The position numbers and the translations under genes are program-made. This document shows positions 49,860-61,597 of a stretch of DNA of 64,000 nucleotides, piece after piece (position 1 is the first letter of the stretch; the number at the start of each line of letters is the position of its first letter). Under the pieces are notes generated by a model. The model was given only the letters and a program-made list of their open reading frames with translations, searched no databases and was not told where the DNA came from. This DNA comes from Cacajao melanocephalus (lineage: Eukaryota > Chordata > Mammalia > Primates > Pitheciidae), in NCBI GenBank assembly GCA_963573385.1, contig CAUYLG010021632.1, forward strand, positions 304,721 to 368,720, in the 5' to 3' direction.

Positions 49860-51823
49860 ATCATATCCTATAACCTTAATAAACTCATTTGTTACAGTTT
49901 TTTTAATTGTTGTTTTATGTTTGTTTTGTAGGTTTTTTGGTCAATTTCTTGGGATTTTCTGCATAAACAATTATGTCATCTGCAGATAGGGATAATTTTA
50001 TTTTTTCTTTTTAAATCTTTTCAAAAATAAATGCCTTTTATTTCTTTTTTAATTTCAAGAGAAATTAACACTTCATGTTTTTGTCTTGATTATTTATAAA
50101 GGAAAACACTATACTTCCATGCTTCCTAATTCTACAGAAGTAGGTATAAGAATATGGATAGTATTGATGCACTTATCTTTAATTAAAACTGACTTTTGAT
50201 TATCTGGATTTGTTTGTTCACTTACAACATTAAGTGAAAGCCTTAGAGTGTCGATTATAGAGCCTTTTATTTAAGATAAATATCTTTCATTTCTTTTTAA
50301 ATTTTATTCTATTTTAACTTATTGCACAGGTTAGGATTCAGTAAGATGTCCAGTTCCAATGATGATAGTGGACATACGTGCTTTGTTCCTAATCATGTGT
50401 GGAACTATTCAGTCTTTCTTAAGTATGATATTAATTGTAGGGTTTTGTAGATGCCCTTTATCAAGTTGAGCAATTTCTTTCTGTATATAGTATGCTGGAC
50501 ATTTGTTTTGTTTTTATCAAAAGTGGGTGTTGGATTTTGTCAAATGCCTCACTGTCTTAATTGAACAATAATGTGATTTACTTTTATGATCAAGGGTTAG
50601 CAAACTTTTCCAGTAAAGAACAAAGTGTTTTAGATTTTGTGGGCCATATAGTTTCTGTTGCATCTGAATTTTGTCTTTTAAATGATGCTTAAAAGGTAAA
50701 CATTATTTTTAGAATGCAGTCTACATCAAAATAGTCTATGAGTGCCATTTAACCCTGGGGCAAGACTTTGCCAACTTCTGCTTTAGAGGAGTTACTAGAG
50801 GGGTTATATTGATTTTTGAATATTGAGTCAGCTTTGCCATCCTATGACTAACCTCATTTGGTTTTACTTGTATATATCCCCAGATTTTATTTGCTAATAT
50901 TTGGTTGAAATTTACTTTTTCACCTCTTTTAATAAAGGATATAGGTTTGTAGTCTTTTTGTTTTACTCTGTTAATTTCAGAGTAATTCTGACTTCATAAA
51001 ATGAGTTGGAATATATTACCTCCTTTATTTTCTGGAGGAGATTCTGGATAGTTGGTGTGATGACTTCTTTAAATGTTTCACAGATTTTTCTCAGAGATTT
51101 CTTCTACAGAATGTTTTGACCTATGATATAAATTTCTTTAGTAGATATAAAGTGGTTTAGCTATTTATTTAACCTTGTGTAAGTTTTTGTAGTTTGTAAT
51201 TTTCAAGAAAATGGTACATTTCATCTAGGTTTTCAAAGTTGTGTGCATAAAATTTTTCATTATTTTTACTGTATTTTTATATCTACAGGGGATAAAATGA
51301 TATTCTCATTTGTCCCCAGTGTTGATAATTTATATTTTCTTTTTATCTTTGTAAATATTGCCTGAGATATTTTGATTTTATTGTCCTTTTCAAAAAGATT
51401 GCTTTTGGTTAACTCTATGTTCTCTATTGTTTTTCTGTTTTTAATTTTATTGATTTCTTTGATTTTACCTTATTGTTTTTTCTTCTCTTTGCTGAGTTTA
51501 TATTGTACTTTCTAGTTGAACTAACATAAAAATTTGTATTATTCATGTGTGGCTTTTCTTCCTACTTTTAATTATTTTTAAGTACTGCTTCGGCTGTATT
51601 CCACAAATTTTGTTATACTTCCCTTTTCATTTAATTCATAATATTTCCTAATTTCTCTTGACTTCTTGTTTGACAATAAATTATTCAAAAGTATGCAATT
51701 TAATTTTCATATTTTCGAGATTTTCTTATCTTTCATTGGTTACTAGTTTTATTCTATTAGGGTCTGAGAGTACATTTTCGTAAGATTTAATTATTTTATA
51801 TTTGTTAAGGTTTGTTTTATGAA
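49860..51823 (-). mobile_element. L1M ORF2-region fragment (antisense), interrupted
   Basis: Reversed ORF2 sequence: 'TTTCTTGGGATTTTCTGCATAAAC', 'TTATGTCATCTGCAGATAGGG', 'AGTCAGCTTTGCCATCC'-like text, 'TTGATTTCTTTGATTTTACC', 'TATTAGGGTCTGAGAG', ending near 'AAGGTTTGTTTTATG'. The element is split by the duplication copy at about 50051-50273 and has a further non-L1-looking patch at about 50590-50790. Old and full of stops. Confidence 0.75.
50053..50260 (+). repeat. Direct duplication, copy B, inserted in an L1
   Basis: Second copy of the 49207-49413 segment; weaker homology continues to about 50270. It sits inside antisense L1 sequence. The L1 text resumes after it with an imperfect 24-base direct repeat of the sequence before it (50026-50049 and 50275-50298, about 20 of 24 identical), like an old target-site duplication. 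A T6 run touches its left edge. Confidence 0.75.
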
Positions 51824-51965
51824 GGATAAGTTGTTGTAACTATTTTCTCCTACAACTGTAAAAGAGGCACAATACCTGGTCGGTCTCCTTGATTGTGGAG
51901 GTAACATATTCTTCATTTGGATGTCACTTTCACCTGTTTACTAAGTGACGCAAAAGCCACTTGCT

Positions 51966-52500
51966 TTGAGTTGGGGCACAGAACAAAGAAAGGCTCTGAA
52001 ACAGGTTCAGGCTGCTGTGTATGCTCGTCTGCAACTTGGGCAATATGATCCAGCAGATCCAATGTTCATTAACGTGTCAATAGCATATAATGATATTTAA
52101 AGTCTTTGGCAGTCTCCTATAAATGATTTCTCAGGCCCTTCAGATTTTTGAAGCAAAGCCCTGCCATTCTCTGCAGATAACTTCTCTCATTTTGAGAAAC
52201 AGGTATCATTTGCTACTGAGGCTTAGAGACCATGGGCCACTAGATTACCATATGACCTGAGCAGCCAGCACAAATTGGGTATTATCCAACCCACAAAGCC
52301 ATACAGTTGTACATACACAGCATGACTCCATCACGAAATGAACACAGTAAACATGTAATTTGTCCTGAGCAAGTCCTAAAGCATAAATAAGTTACATGAA
52401 ACAGTTCAAATATCCATGGTGCCCACTCCTGCTATACTGCCCTCTCTCCTCCATCCTGCATCTCATGGGAGTTTTCTATGGTCATTTGCCAGAGCAAGGG
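51966..52500 (+). pseudogene. ERVL pol remnant: RT connection / RNase H region
   Basis: One readable stretch (51966-52097) has the ERVL-type pattern around 'SWGTEQRKALKQVQAAVYA' and is ended by an in-frame TAA at 52098-52100. Downstream, pieces continue in other frames to about 52500 (for example an open stretch at 52396-52605). In the virus this part degrades the RNA strand during reverse transcription; here it is decayed by stops and frame changes. Confidence 0.7.
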
Positions 52501-53029
52501 AAGACAAACATGGATTACAGAAGGTTCTGTGCTATATGCGGGCATAACCTGGCAAGCTACATGACAACTACTGCCACTTTATGGGATGTTTCTATAGGAC
52601 AGTAGTGAAGGAAATTCCTCCTGGTAGGCAGAATTTAGAAGAGTTTTTTATTTGCGTGGAAGGATGAATGGTCAGATGTGTGATTATATACTGGTTCGTG
52701 GACTCTGGCCAATGGTTTAATTATGTGGTCAAATACTTGGAATGAACATAATTGGAAAATGTGTGACAAGGAAATCTGGGGAAGAGATGTATAGATAAAC
52801 CTCTATGAATGGCCAAAAACATGAAGATATTTGTGCCTTATGTGAATTTTCACCTCTAACCAAAAGAGGATTTTACTAATCAAATGTATATGAGGACCCA
52901 TTCTGTAGATACCCCTTGGTCTCAGCCATGCCTGCTAACACGCAGTTGGATTGTGAACAAAGTGACTAGAGTCACTAAGATGAAGTTATATGTTGAATAA
53001 GCAAGGAGGAGATTTCCATTCACCAAGGC

Positions 53030-53480
53030 TAACTTAGGTATAGCCACCTCTGAATGCCCAATCTGCCAGCATCACAAACCAACACTGAGTTCCCAGTCTG
53101 GCACCATTTTCTGAGGTTATCAAACAACTACCCAGTTGCAGGTTGATGAGAGTTGACCACCTCTGTTTTATAAGAACAGGATTTTGTTCTTCCTGGAAAA
53201 GACACTAACTCCAGATACGGATTCACCTTCCCTGTATGCCATGCTTCTGCCAATGCTACCATCTGTGGACTGACAGAATGCCTTTTCTACTGTCATAACA
53301 TTCCACACATAGCTCCCGATCAAGTAACTCACTTCATAGCAAAATAAGTGAAGTAATGAGTCCATGCTCATTGAATTTACTGGTCTTATCATGTTCCCCA
53401 CATCCTAAAGAGGAGATGAGTCGTCATTTACAGTGCCAACTAGAGAGTAATACTTTATAGGACTGGGACAAAATTTTCCA
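53030..53480 (+). pseudogene. ERVL pol remnant: integrase region
   Basis: The second half of the integrase zinc-binding motif is visible as C-P-I-C (53055-53066) followed by QHHKPTLSS, with an in-frame TGA at 53112-53114. Further integrase-like text follows with more stops and frame changes. Assignment rests on this motif and on its place between RNase H and dUTPase. Confidence 0.65.
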
Positions 53481-53618
53481 GAAGGCTGTATATGCCCTGA
53501 ATCAGCATGCAATGCACAGTGCTGGTTCTTCCATAGCCAGGATTCATGAGTCTAGAAACTAAGAATCAGAAATGGGAGTAGCACCACTCACTGTTACGCC
53601 CAGTGACTTACTACATTT

Positions 53619-53948
53619 TTGCTTTCTGTTCTCAAAAAGGTATACTCTACTGACCTAGAAGTTACAGTTCCAAAGAGAAAAATGCATCCACCAGGATACA
53701 CAACAGCAATTTCATTAAATTTGAAATTAAAACAGTTACTTAGCCACTTTGAACTGTTTATGCCTCTTATTCAACAGGCAAAGAAAGGAGTTACTATGTT
53801 GACTGGGGTGATTATTCCTGATTACCGAGTGAAAATTGGACTACCACTCCACAATGGAGGTAAGGAAGACTATGTTTGGAATATAGGATCTCCCTTAGGC
53901 AGTTTCTTTGCACTACCATGTCCTGTTATTAGGGTCATTGGAAAATGA
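53619..53948 (+). pseudogene. ERVL dUTPase-like remnant with an intact 109-codon frame
   Basis: An open frame of 109 codons remains at the position where ERVL viruses carry a dUTPase. Recognisable are 'VTVPKRKMHPPG' near the start, 'GVTMLTGVIIPDYRVKIG' (residues 57-74) and 'HNGGKEDYVW' (78-87). dUTPases hydrolyse dUTP and use a motif with G-x-I-D followed by Y-x-G. Here the key aspartate position is Ile66 and the glycine position is Val71, so an active enzyme is unlikely. No upstream promoter, start context or splice site suggests expression. The open frame is short enough to survive by chance. Confidence 0.7.
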
Positions 53949-54489
53949 CAACAACCCAATCCAGCAGGACCATGCATGGCCCAGATCCTTCAAGAACAAA
54001 CTTTTGCATCGTTTCACTTGGTAAATACCATGATCAGCTCAGATGCGTGCTGAAAGCAAAAAGAATACAGAATGGATAGTGAAAGAAGATAATTATGAAT
54101 ACCACTTATAGGATATAACTAATTGCAGAAATGAAGAATGCAACTGAAACGAATATTCCTCCTTATTTTGTTATGAATATGTGTTTGCATATATATCAAA
54201 TATCTTTGTTTCTCCTATCTCTCATTCTCTTATCATGTAACATAGAATGTGAATGGACTTTACATAATAGTATTAAGTATTGCTTATTTTATATCATAGT
54301 ATCTAAGTTACAGCATATCTAGAAGAATAGTAAATATCACTCAAGCTCTTTGTTTTTTGATAAAGGTGTTAGTGCATTTTCAGTTCTAGTCAACATGTTT
54401 GCATCATGGTAGGTGGTATTATATTCTTGTTAGTGTTTTTCATTTGGAGAGGGCAATGAATATGGATGTCAAGTTGGAGGATGGACTTC

Positions 54490-54917
54490 TGATGCTTAAC
54501 TTTACATGTCAACTAGACTAGGCAAAGGGGTGCCCAGATACACAGTGAAACATTATTTTGTGTGTGTCTGTGAGGGTGTTTCTGGATGAGATATACATTT
54601 GAATCAGTTGACTGAGCAAAGAAGATTGCCCTTACCAATATGAGTGAGTCTCTTCCAATTCACTGAAGGCCTGATTAGAGCAAAGGTTGAATAAAGAGGC
54701 TTTTTTCTGTCTTTCTTTGCCTGGGAACTTTATTCTTTTTCTGCCTTCAAACTCAGACACAGACTAGAACTTATACCAATGGCTCTCCTGGTTCTCAGGC
54801 CTTTGGACTTGGACTGGAACTATACCACTGGCTCTCCTGGATCTACAACTTGCTAACCATAGATCTTGGAACATATATCCTATTGGTTCTGTTTCTATGA
54901 AGAACTCAGACTGATGA
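54490..54917 (+). mobile_element. MLT2-type 3' LTR of the ERVL element
   Basis: It starts TGATGCTTAACTTTACATGTC, continues with 'GGGGTGCCCAGATACA', 'GTGTGTCTGTGAGGGTGTTTC', 'TTGAATCAGTTGACTGAG', and ends 'TATCCTATTGGTTCTGTTTC' and 'GAAGAACTCAGACTGA', the MLT2 pattern as I know it. It directly follows the ERVL internal region in the same orientation, which supports a provirus 3' LTR rather than an independent insertion. A 'CTCTCCTGG...ACTTGGACTGGAAC' segment is internally repeated. Confidence 0.7.
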
Positions 54918-54929
54918 TTTTCATGGTGT

Positions 54930-55520
54930 ATTTTTTTTTATTTTTATTTTTTAACTTGCCTATATTGGTGTATATTTGAATTTAGTTCCCTATAGACAGA
55001 ATAGAATTGGTTCACTTTAAAACTCATTTCTGACCGTCTGTCTTTTACTTGGTGTGCTTAGGACAGTTACATTATATGGGATTTCATTGTTTGCTTTTCC
55101 TGTTTCCTTTGCCTTTTTCCCATTGATTGCTTTCCTCCTTTCTGTTGCATCATTTGAACATTTTTTAGTATTCTATTTTCATTTATCCATTGCATTTTGC
55201 ATATATAGGTTCTGTGTTGACTGCTGTTGTTAATTGTTGCTATAGTTATTTTTTGTAATAGTTGCTCTATGAGTTGCAATATACACACTTTACTTTTCAC
55301 AGTATATTTTGAAGCAATTTTTTAGTGCTTTAAGTAGAATATACAAAACTTACCACTCTATAGGTACCTTTACTCTCTTTTCTTTGGTTTCAGTGTTTCT
55401 ATTTATTAAAAACATCTTTAGACAATTTTAATTTTTCTATATCAACTGTCAATCATGTATGTCAATTGTGTTAAAAAAAATTCCTGGGGAAAGGAAAAAT
55501 CTGTTATATTTAATGAACTC
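54930..55520 (-). mobile_element. Ancient L1M fragment (antisense)
   Basis: Reversed L1M ORF2-like text with 'TTGTAATAGTTGCTCTATGAGTTGCAATATACA', 'TTAAGTAGAATATACAAAAC' and 'AAACATCTTTAGACAATTTTAATTTTTC'. It is heavily diverged and the boundaries are approximate. Confidence 0.55.
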
Positions 55521-56989
55521 CTACTCACTCTTGAAATAAAATGAAATTTTAGCTAAGAAAAAGAGGATCTAAGGAGGAACCAAACAGATTTTAAGCAGAA
55601 CTTTTGCATGATTAGCTTAAAGAGTAGATTTCAGTTACCCTGAGCACATTTATTCTAGACATACCAAGTATGTATGGTTTATAGACAGTAGTGATCAATT
55701 TGCTAGACCACTAAATAAAAAGAATGTAATGATTAACTAATGGTGGCATAGGCAATTGGGAAGATAGATTATATAGGATAAGAAACAATAGTTATGTTAT
55801 GTGGAGGAACATCAATGCACTTTAGATGTTGAGTCTGAGCTCTTTCAAGGAAATAGTAGCTTAAATGTTTACAAGAACACATCTCATTCATATGGGTCTC
55901 CTCTAAAACAATTGTCTTTATACGTTAATTTCCACCAAATATTTTCTTAATAGTGAACAGAGAAATATTTTAACTAGTAAACAGAGTGATGTGAAATTAC
56001 TTAACTCATATGAATAGCTCTTTTGTGATAAAACTATCTCTAACAATAAGCAATTTCACTGTGTGTTTGATCAACTTAACAGTCATTTAATATTTGCCAA
56101 TTATGACAGTAAAAGCACTGTTTCTGAGATACATACAGGAAATCCATATATGTTCTTGGTCAGCTCAGAATGTCTTTTTCAGTAATTAAAGGTCTGCTAT
56201 ATGTATCCAGGAGTCATGCTAAAATATGTAAACACTTTTGCTTAAGAGTTCTGGGATGTGAGGAATATGTCCTCTCTGGAAAAATGATGGGTGATTTCTC
56301 CATATAATAAATACTGGCTTAATTTTACCAAATCATTTTCGTTCATTAAACCATGCACATGGAGAGAAAAAACAGTTTTATATTTAAATCAGGCTTCCAG
56401 ACAACTTAAGGTAATGAGTAAAAAAGATACCCAGAAGCCATTTAGACACTTAAATGAATCCTATATTGAATTTCTAGTCTTAGAATATCAGTGCTTATTC
56501 AACTAGCAACAATTACTTTGGTGGATGTTTAAGGAGTGGTGGCAAAATCATTTCATAAACAGAGTGGAGTAGTGCATTTTTAATGCTTTCTTACCAAAGT
56601 AAAAAAATGTAATAGCAATAAAATGAGAGAGACAGATAATGAGAAATGTGCAGAAAGAGAATTGACAAAGAATAAAAAAAGCAGCTTACATAACCAGGCT
56701 TCTATTTGGCTGAAATATAGAGACTTAATAATTATTTCTTATTCACTAATCTTTATAGTCACTCTTTTCTATGGTTCAAAGCTCTTTCCAGGAGCCTATA
56801 ACTCCCCACCTGCCCTTTTTCAGGCACAATACCAGAGATGCCCAATCTTTTCTCTCTGCCCTCAGAATCCCATTTCACTTTCCTTCACTTCAGGACTTGA
56901 TATATCAGTATATGTCAGGTGTTAATGATAGATTATTCAATTTACTCTCCCCTGTAGGGCTATTTACATTTCAGTTGTGAACACGTCCC
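55521..56989. other. AT-rich intergenic sequence, nothing recognised
   Basis: No gene or named repeat. The open frames around 56623-56980 overlap each other in two frames and show no family signature. Confidence 0.45.
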
Positions 56990-57513
56990 ACATGAATTTT
57001 CTTTTTCTTCAACTTTATGAGGTATAATTGGCAAATAAACATTGTACATATTTTTAGCATACAATGTGATGTTTTGATACATTGTGATGTGATTAAATCA
57101 CAATAATTAACATATCATCACTTCACATATTTATCTGTTTTGTGTGTGTATTGAGAATATTTAAGAATTACTCTCTTAATTTTCCTATATATGATGCATT
57201 CCTATTAACTAGAGTCACCATGCTACACATTACGTCTCCAAAATGTATCCAGCCTGTCTAACTGAAATTTGACAAACATCTCCATATCTTCCAAGTCCCC
57301 AAGGCTCTGACAATCATGGCTCTGATAATCATCATTTTATTTTCTGCTTCTATGAGTTCAAATTTTAGGTTCTACACACAATCATGTAATATTTGTCTTT
57401 CTGTATCTGCCTTATTTCACCTAGTATAATGTCCTCCAGGTTTATTCATGTAGTTGCAAATGATAGAATTCACTTATTTCTTTAGGGCTAAATAGTATTC
57501 CATTGTGATATAC

Positions 57514-57554
<41 letters not shown>

Positions 57555-57739
57555 TATTTATATATATACATATATATGTATATATATATGTAAATATGTG
57601 TGTGTGTGTGATATATATAAAATTTCACAGTCTATCCATTCATCTGTTGATGAACACGGGTTGATTCCATAGCTTGGCTATTGTGAACAATGCTCCGATA
57701 AACATGAGAGTGTAGATATATCTTTGCCATACTGATTTC
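56990..57739 (-). mobile_element. Outer L1M of a nested cluster, 3' part (antisense)
   Basis: Reversed L1M 3' UTR and ORF2 end: 'TTTATGAGGTATAATTGGCAAATAAAC', 'TTTTGATACATTGTGATGTG', 'TTCATGTAGTTGCAAATGATAG', 'GGCTATTGTGAACAATGC'. It stops at ATACTGATTTC (57729-57739), where a younger L1 is inserted, and resumes at 60504. Confidence 0.88.
57508..57625 (+). repeat. (TA)n/(CA)n/(TG)n microsatellite
   Basis: A compound dinucleotide tract: TA run, CA run, TA run, then TGTG run. The CA and later TG runs are complementary and could fold back on each other. It lies within the outer L1M. Confidence 0.85.
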
Positions 57740-60503
57740 TTTCTTTTTCCTTATAATTTCAACTTTTACTTTAGATTCAGGTATACATGTATGGGCTTGT
57801 TCACCTGCATATCTTATATGATGCTGAGGTTTGGTGTATGTTGATCCTGTCACCCAGGTACAAAGCATAATATCCAATAGTTAATTTTCAACCCTTCTTC
57901 TTTCCTCCCCTCTAGTAGTTCCCAGTGTCTATTGTTGCCACCTTTGTGTCCATTTGTACCCAGTGTTTAGCTCTCACTTATAAGCGAGAACATGTGGTAT
58001 TTGGTTTTCTGTTCCTGTGTTAATTGACTTAGGGTAATGCCTTCAGTTGCATTCACGTTGCTGCAAGGGATGTGATTTCATTCCTATTTATGCCTGCACA
58101 GCATTTCATGGTGTCAATGTACTACATTTTCTTTATCCAATCCACCATTGATTGGTTCCTTAGTTGAGTTGATGTCTTTGCAATTGTGAATACTGCTGTG
58201 ATGAACACACAAGAAGTGTCTTTTGGGTAAAAAGATTTATTTGTTTTTTTAGCTATATATCTAGTAACAGGATTGCTGGCTCAAACAGTAGTGCTGTTTT
58301 AAGATCTTTCTGAAATCTCCAAACTGCTTTTTACAGTGGCTTAACTAATTTACATTCCTTCATGTAAAAGAGAATACAGTAGATGAGTGATCTCTTTTAC
58401 CTCTGGTCTTGGCAACTATTATTTTTTGACTTTTTAATAATAGTCTTTCTTACATGCACACATATATTCATTGTGGCACTGTTTACAATAGCAAAGACCT
58501 GGATCCAACCCAAATGCCTATTGACGATAGACTGGAAAAGGAAAATATGGCACATATATACCATGGAATACCATGCAGCCATAAAAAACGATGAGTTCCT
58601 GTCCTTTGTAGGGACATGGATGAATATGGAAACCATCATTCTCAGCAAACTGACACAAGAACAGAAAATCAACACCACATGTTCTCACTCATAGGTGGGT
58701 GTTGAACAATGAGAACACATGGACACAGGCAGGGGAGCATCATACACTGGGGTCTGTAGTGGGGACCTAAGGGAGGGACAGCAGGACGGTGGGGAAGTCA
58801 GGGAGGGATAACATGGGGAGAAATGCCAGATATAGGTGACGGGGGGATGGAGGCAGCAAACCACATTGCCATGTGTGTACCTATGCAACAATCCTGCATG
58901 ATCTGCACATATACCCCAGAACCTAAAGTACAATAAAAAAAAAAAAAGGAAAAAAAAATAATAGTCTTTCTGACTGGTGCAAGATGGTATCTCATTGTGG
59001 TTTTGATTTGCATCTCTCTGATGATTAGTGATGTTGATAATTATTTTCATGTTTATTGGCTGCTTGTATGTCTTCTTTTGCAAAGTGATTGTTCATTTCT
59101 TTTGTCCATTTGGTTTTTATTTGTTAAATTGTTTAAATCCCTTTTAGATTCTGGATATTAGACCTTTGTTGGTTGCATCATTTGCAATTATTTTCTCCCA
59201 TTCTGTAGGTTGTCTGTTTACTCTGTGAATAGTTATTTGCTGTGCAGAGTTCTTTAGTTTAGTTCAGTCCCAATTCACAATTTTTGTTTTTGTTGCAATT
59301 ATTTTTGAGGAAGTGGTCATAAATTCTTTCCCAAGGCTGATGTCCAGAATGGTGTTTCCTAGGTTTTCTTCAAGGATTCTTACAGTTTGAGGTCTTACAT
59401 TTAAGGCTTTAATTCATCTTGAGTTAATTTTTGTATATGAGGGAAGGTAGGGGTCCAGTTTCATTCTTCTGTGTATGGATAGCCAGCTATTCCAGAAACG
59501 TTTATTGAATAGGGAGTCCTTTCCCCATTGCTTTCTTTTGTTAACTTTGTCAAAGATAAGATGGTTATAGATGTATAGCTTTATTTCTGGGTTCTCTGTT
59601 CTGTTCCATTGGTCTATATGTCTGTTTTTGTACGAGTATAGTGCTGTTATGGTTACCACAGCCTTACAGTATAGTTTGAAGTAAAGTAATGCAATGCATC
59701 TAGCTTTGTCCTTTTTCCTTAGGGATCACTTTGCTATTCTGGTTCTTTGTGGTTTCAATAGGAATATTAGAGTATATTTTTCTAACTCTGTGAACAATGA
59801 TGTTGGTAGCTTGATAAGAATAACTTTGAATATGTAGATTGTTTGGGGCAGTATGGCCATTTTAATGATATTGATTCTTCCAATCCATGAGCATGCAATG
59901 TTTTCCCATTTGTTTTTGTCATGTCTGATTTCTTTCAACAGTTTTGTAGCTGTTCTTGTAGAGATCTTTCGCCTCCCGGGTTAGATGTAATCTGAGATAC
60001 TTTATTTTGTTTTCACAGCTGCTGTAAATGGAGTTACTTTCTTGCTTTGGCTTTCAGCTTGGATATTATTGGTGTATAGAAATACTAATAATTATTGTAT
60101 ATTGATTTTGTATCCTGAAACTTTACTGAAATCATTCATCAGTTCCAGGAGACTTTTGGCAGAGTCCTCAGGATTTTCTATGTGTAGAATAATATTGTCA
60201 GTAAAGATAGATGGTTTTTCTTCTCTTCCTATTTGGATGCGCTTTATTTCTTTATCTTGCCTGTTTGCACCAGCAAGGACTTTTCAAAACTATTTTGAAT
60301 AGGAGTGATGAGAGTGGATACCATTGTCTTATTCCTGTTTTTAAGAAAAATGCTTCCAGGTTTTTCCCATTCAGTATGATGTGGGCTGTGGGTTTGTCAT
60401 AGATGGCTCATATTATTTTGAGGTATGTTCCTTTGATGCCTAGTTTCTTGAGCATTACCGTTATGAAGAGATGTTGGACTTTATCAAAAGCTTTCTCTTT
60501 GAT
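57740..60503 (-). mobile_element. L1 (L1PB/L1MA-like) inserted into the outer L1M, antisense
   Basis: A 5'-truncated L1 in reverse orientation, flanked by a perfect 11-base target duplication ATACTGATTTC (57729-57739 and 60504-60514). From left to right it has a T-rich tail, 3' UTR ('CACCTGCATATC', 'CTCTCACTTATAAGCGAGAAC') and ORF2 C-terminal half. A minus-strand open piece (59414-59659) keeps the ORF2 pattern '[20 protein letters not shown]'. It is itself interrupted by a sense L1 at 58451-58956. Its own length without that insert is about 2.25 kb. Confidence 0.88.
58451..58956 (+). mobile_element. Young truncated L1 3' end with perfect 15-base target duplication
   Basis: About 506 bases of the ORF2 end, 3' UTR and A-rich tail in + orientation. 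The flanks AATAATAGTCTTTCT at 58436-58450 and 58957-58971 are identical (the first As may overlap the tail). The 3' UTR ends 'ATTGCCATGTGTGTACCTATG' and 'CCTAAAGTACAATAAAA', the same lineage as the copies at 16.0, 43.4 and 61.1 kb. An open frame at 58383-58694 is the ORF2 tail fused to flanking sequence. Confidence 0.95.
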
Positions 60504-61015
60504 ATACTGATTTCATTTTCTTTGAATATATACATAGAAGTGGGATAGCTGAATCATATAGTAGTTCTATTTTTAATTTTTGAGGAACCTCCATACAGTT
60601 TCTATTAATGGCTTTACTAACTTACATTCCTACCAACTGTGTACAAGTGTTCACTTATCACTACATTCTCACTAACACTTGTTATCTTTTGTATTTTTGC
60701 TAAAAAACCATTGTTACTGAGGTAAGATAACATCACATTGTGGCTTTAGTTTGCATTTTCCTGATGATTAGTGATATTGAACATCTTTTTATATACCTGT
60801 TTTGTATGCACTCTTGAGAAATGCCTATTCAGGTTCTTTGCCCATGTGTTAGTTAGTTTTCTTGGTATTAAGTTGTTTGAGTTCCTTATATCTTTTAGAT
60901 ATTAACCTTTTATTAGATGTATGGCTTACAAATATTTTCTTCCAATCTGTGGCACATTCTTCAAAAATGTAGTTCTTTACTCTGTTTATTGTTTCCTTTG
61001 CTGTGCAGAAGTTTT
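60504..61015 (-). mobile_element. Outer L1M resumed (middle segment, antisense)
   Basis: After the second ATACTGATTTC the outer element continues with reversed ORF2-end text 'TCATATAGTAGTTCTATTTTTAATTTTTGAGGAACC', 'CCAACTGTGTACAAGTG' and 'TTGCTGTGCAGAAG', until another L1 tail starts. Confidence 0.85.
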
Positions 61016-61350
61016 TATTTTATTTTATTTTTTTATTTTTTAATTGTACTTTAGGATCTGGGGTATATGTGCAGTTCATGCAGGATTGTTGCATTGGTAC
61101 ATACATGGCATATTGGTTTGCTGCCTCCCACCCCCCATCACCTATATCTGGCATCTCCCCATGTTATCCCTCCCCAACATCCCCACCCCCCACTGTCCCT
61201 CCCCATCCCCCACCAACAGACCCCAGTGTGTGATGCTTCCCTCCCTGTGTCTATGTGTTGTCATTGTTCAACACCCACCTATGAGTGAGAACATGTGGTG
61301 TTTGATTTTCTGTTCTTGTGACAGTTTGCTGAGAATGATGGTTTCCAGAA
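61016..61350 (-). mobile_element. Young truncated L1 3' end (antisense)
   Basis: A T-rich tail (TTTTATTTTATTTTTT) is followed by reversed L1 3' UTR with 'GGGGTATATGTGCAGTTCATGC', 'CCCCAGTGTGTGATGCTTCCC' and 'CACCCACCTATGAGTGAGAACA'. It is the same lineage as the other young copies. It lies inside the outer L1M; a target duplication is not clear. Confidence 0.88.
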
Positions 61351-61597
61351 CTGATTGGCTATTTTTGCTTTTGTTGCCTGTCCTTTTGGAGCCATATAAA
61401 AAATATCATTGCCTAGATCAATGTCAAGAAGTTTTTACTCTATATTTTCTTTAGTAACTTTAAAATTTCTTGCATTTAAATTTTTAATGTATTTTGAGTT
61501 TATTTGTCTCCATGATGTAAGAGTCAAATTTCGTTCTTCTGCATGTGAATATCCAGTTTTCCCAACATTATTTATTGAAGAAACTCTCCCTAAAAGG
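61351..61597 (-). mobile_element. Outer L1M, last antisense segment
   Basis: 'GATTGGCTATTTTTGCTTTTGTTGCCTG', 'GATCAATGTCAAGAAG' and 'CCAGTTTTCCCAACATTATTTATTGAAG' continue reversed ORF2 text directly from the segment before the inserted L1 tail. Confidence 0.82.

Larger units (their letters stand above)
51824..54489 (+). mobile_element. ERVL endogenous retrovirus, 5'-truncated internal region
   Basis: Fossil of a class III (ERVL) retrovirus. In order it keeps the end of the reverse transcriptase and connection region, RNase H, integrase, a dUTPase-like region and a spacer running to the 3' LTR. A dUTPase downstream of integrase is a known ERVL trait. Everything upstream (5' LTR, gag, protease, most of RT) is missing; the left edge directly abuts an antisense L1 fragment. 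Reading frames are interrupted by stops, so no protein can be made except short peptides. Confidence 0.85.

Noticed and set aside
53619..53948. A functional, host-adopted viral dUTPase
   Set aside because: Two key motif positions are changed and nothing suggests expression; kept only as a remnant worth testing.
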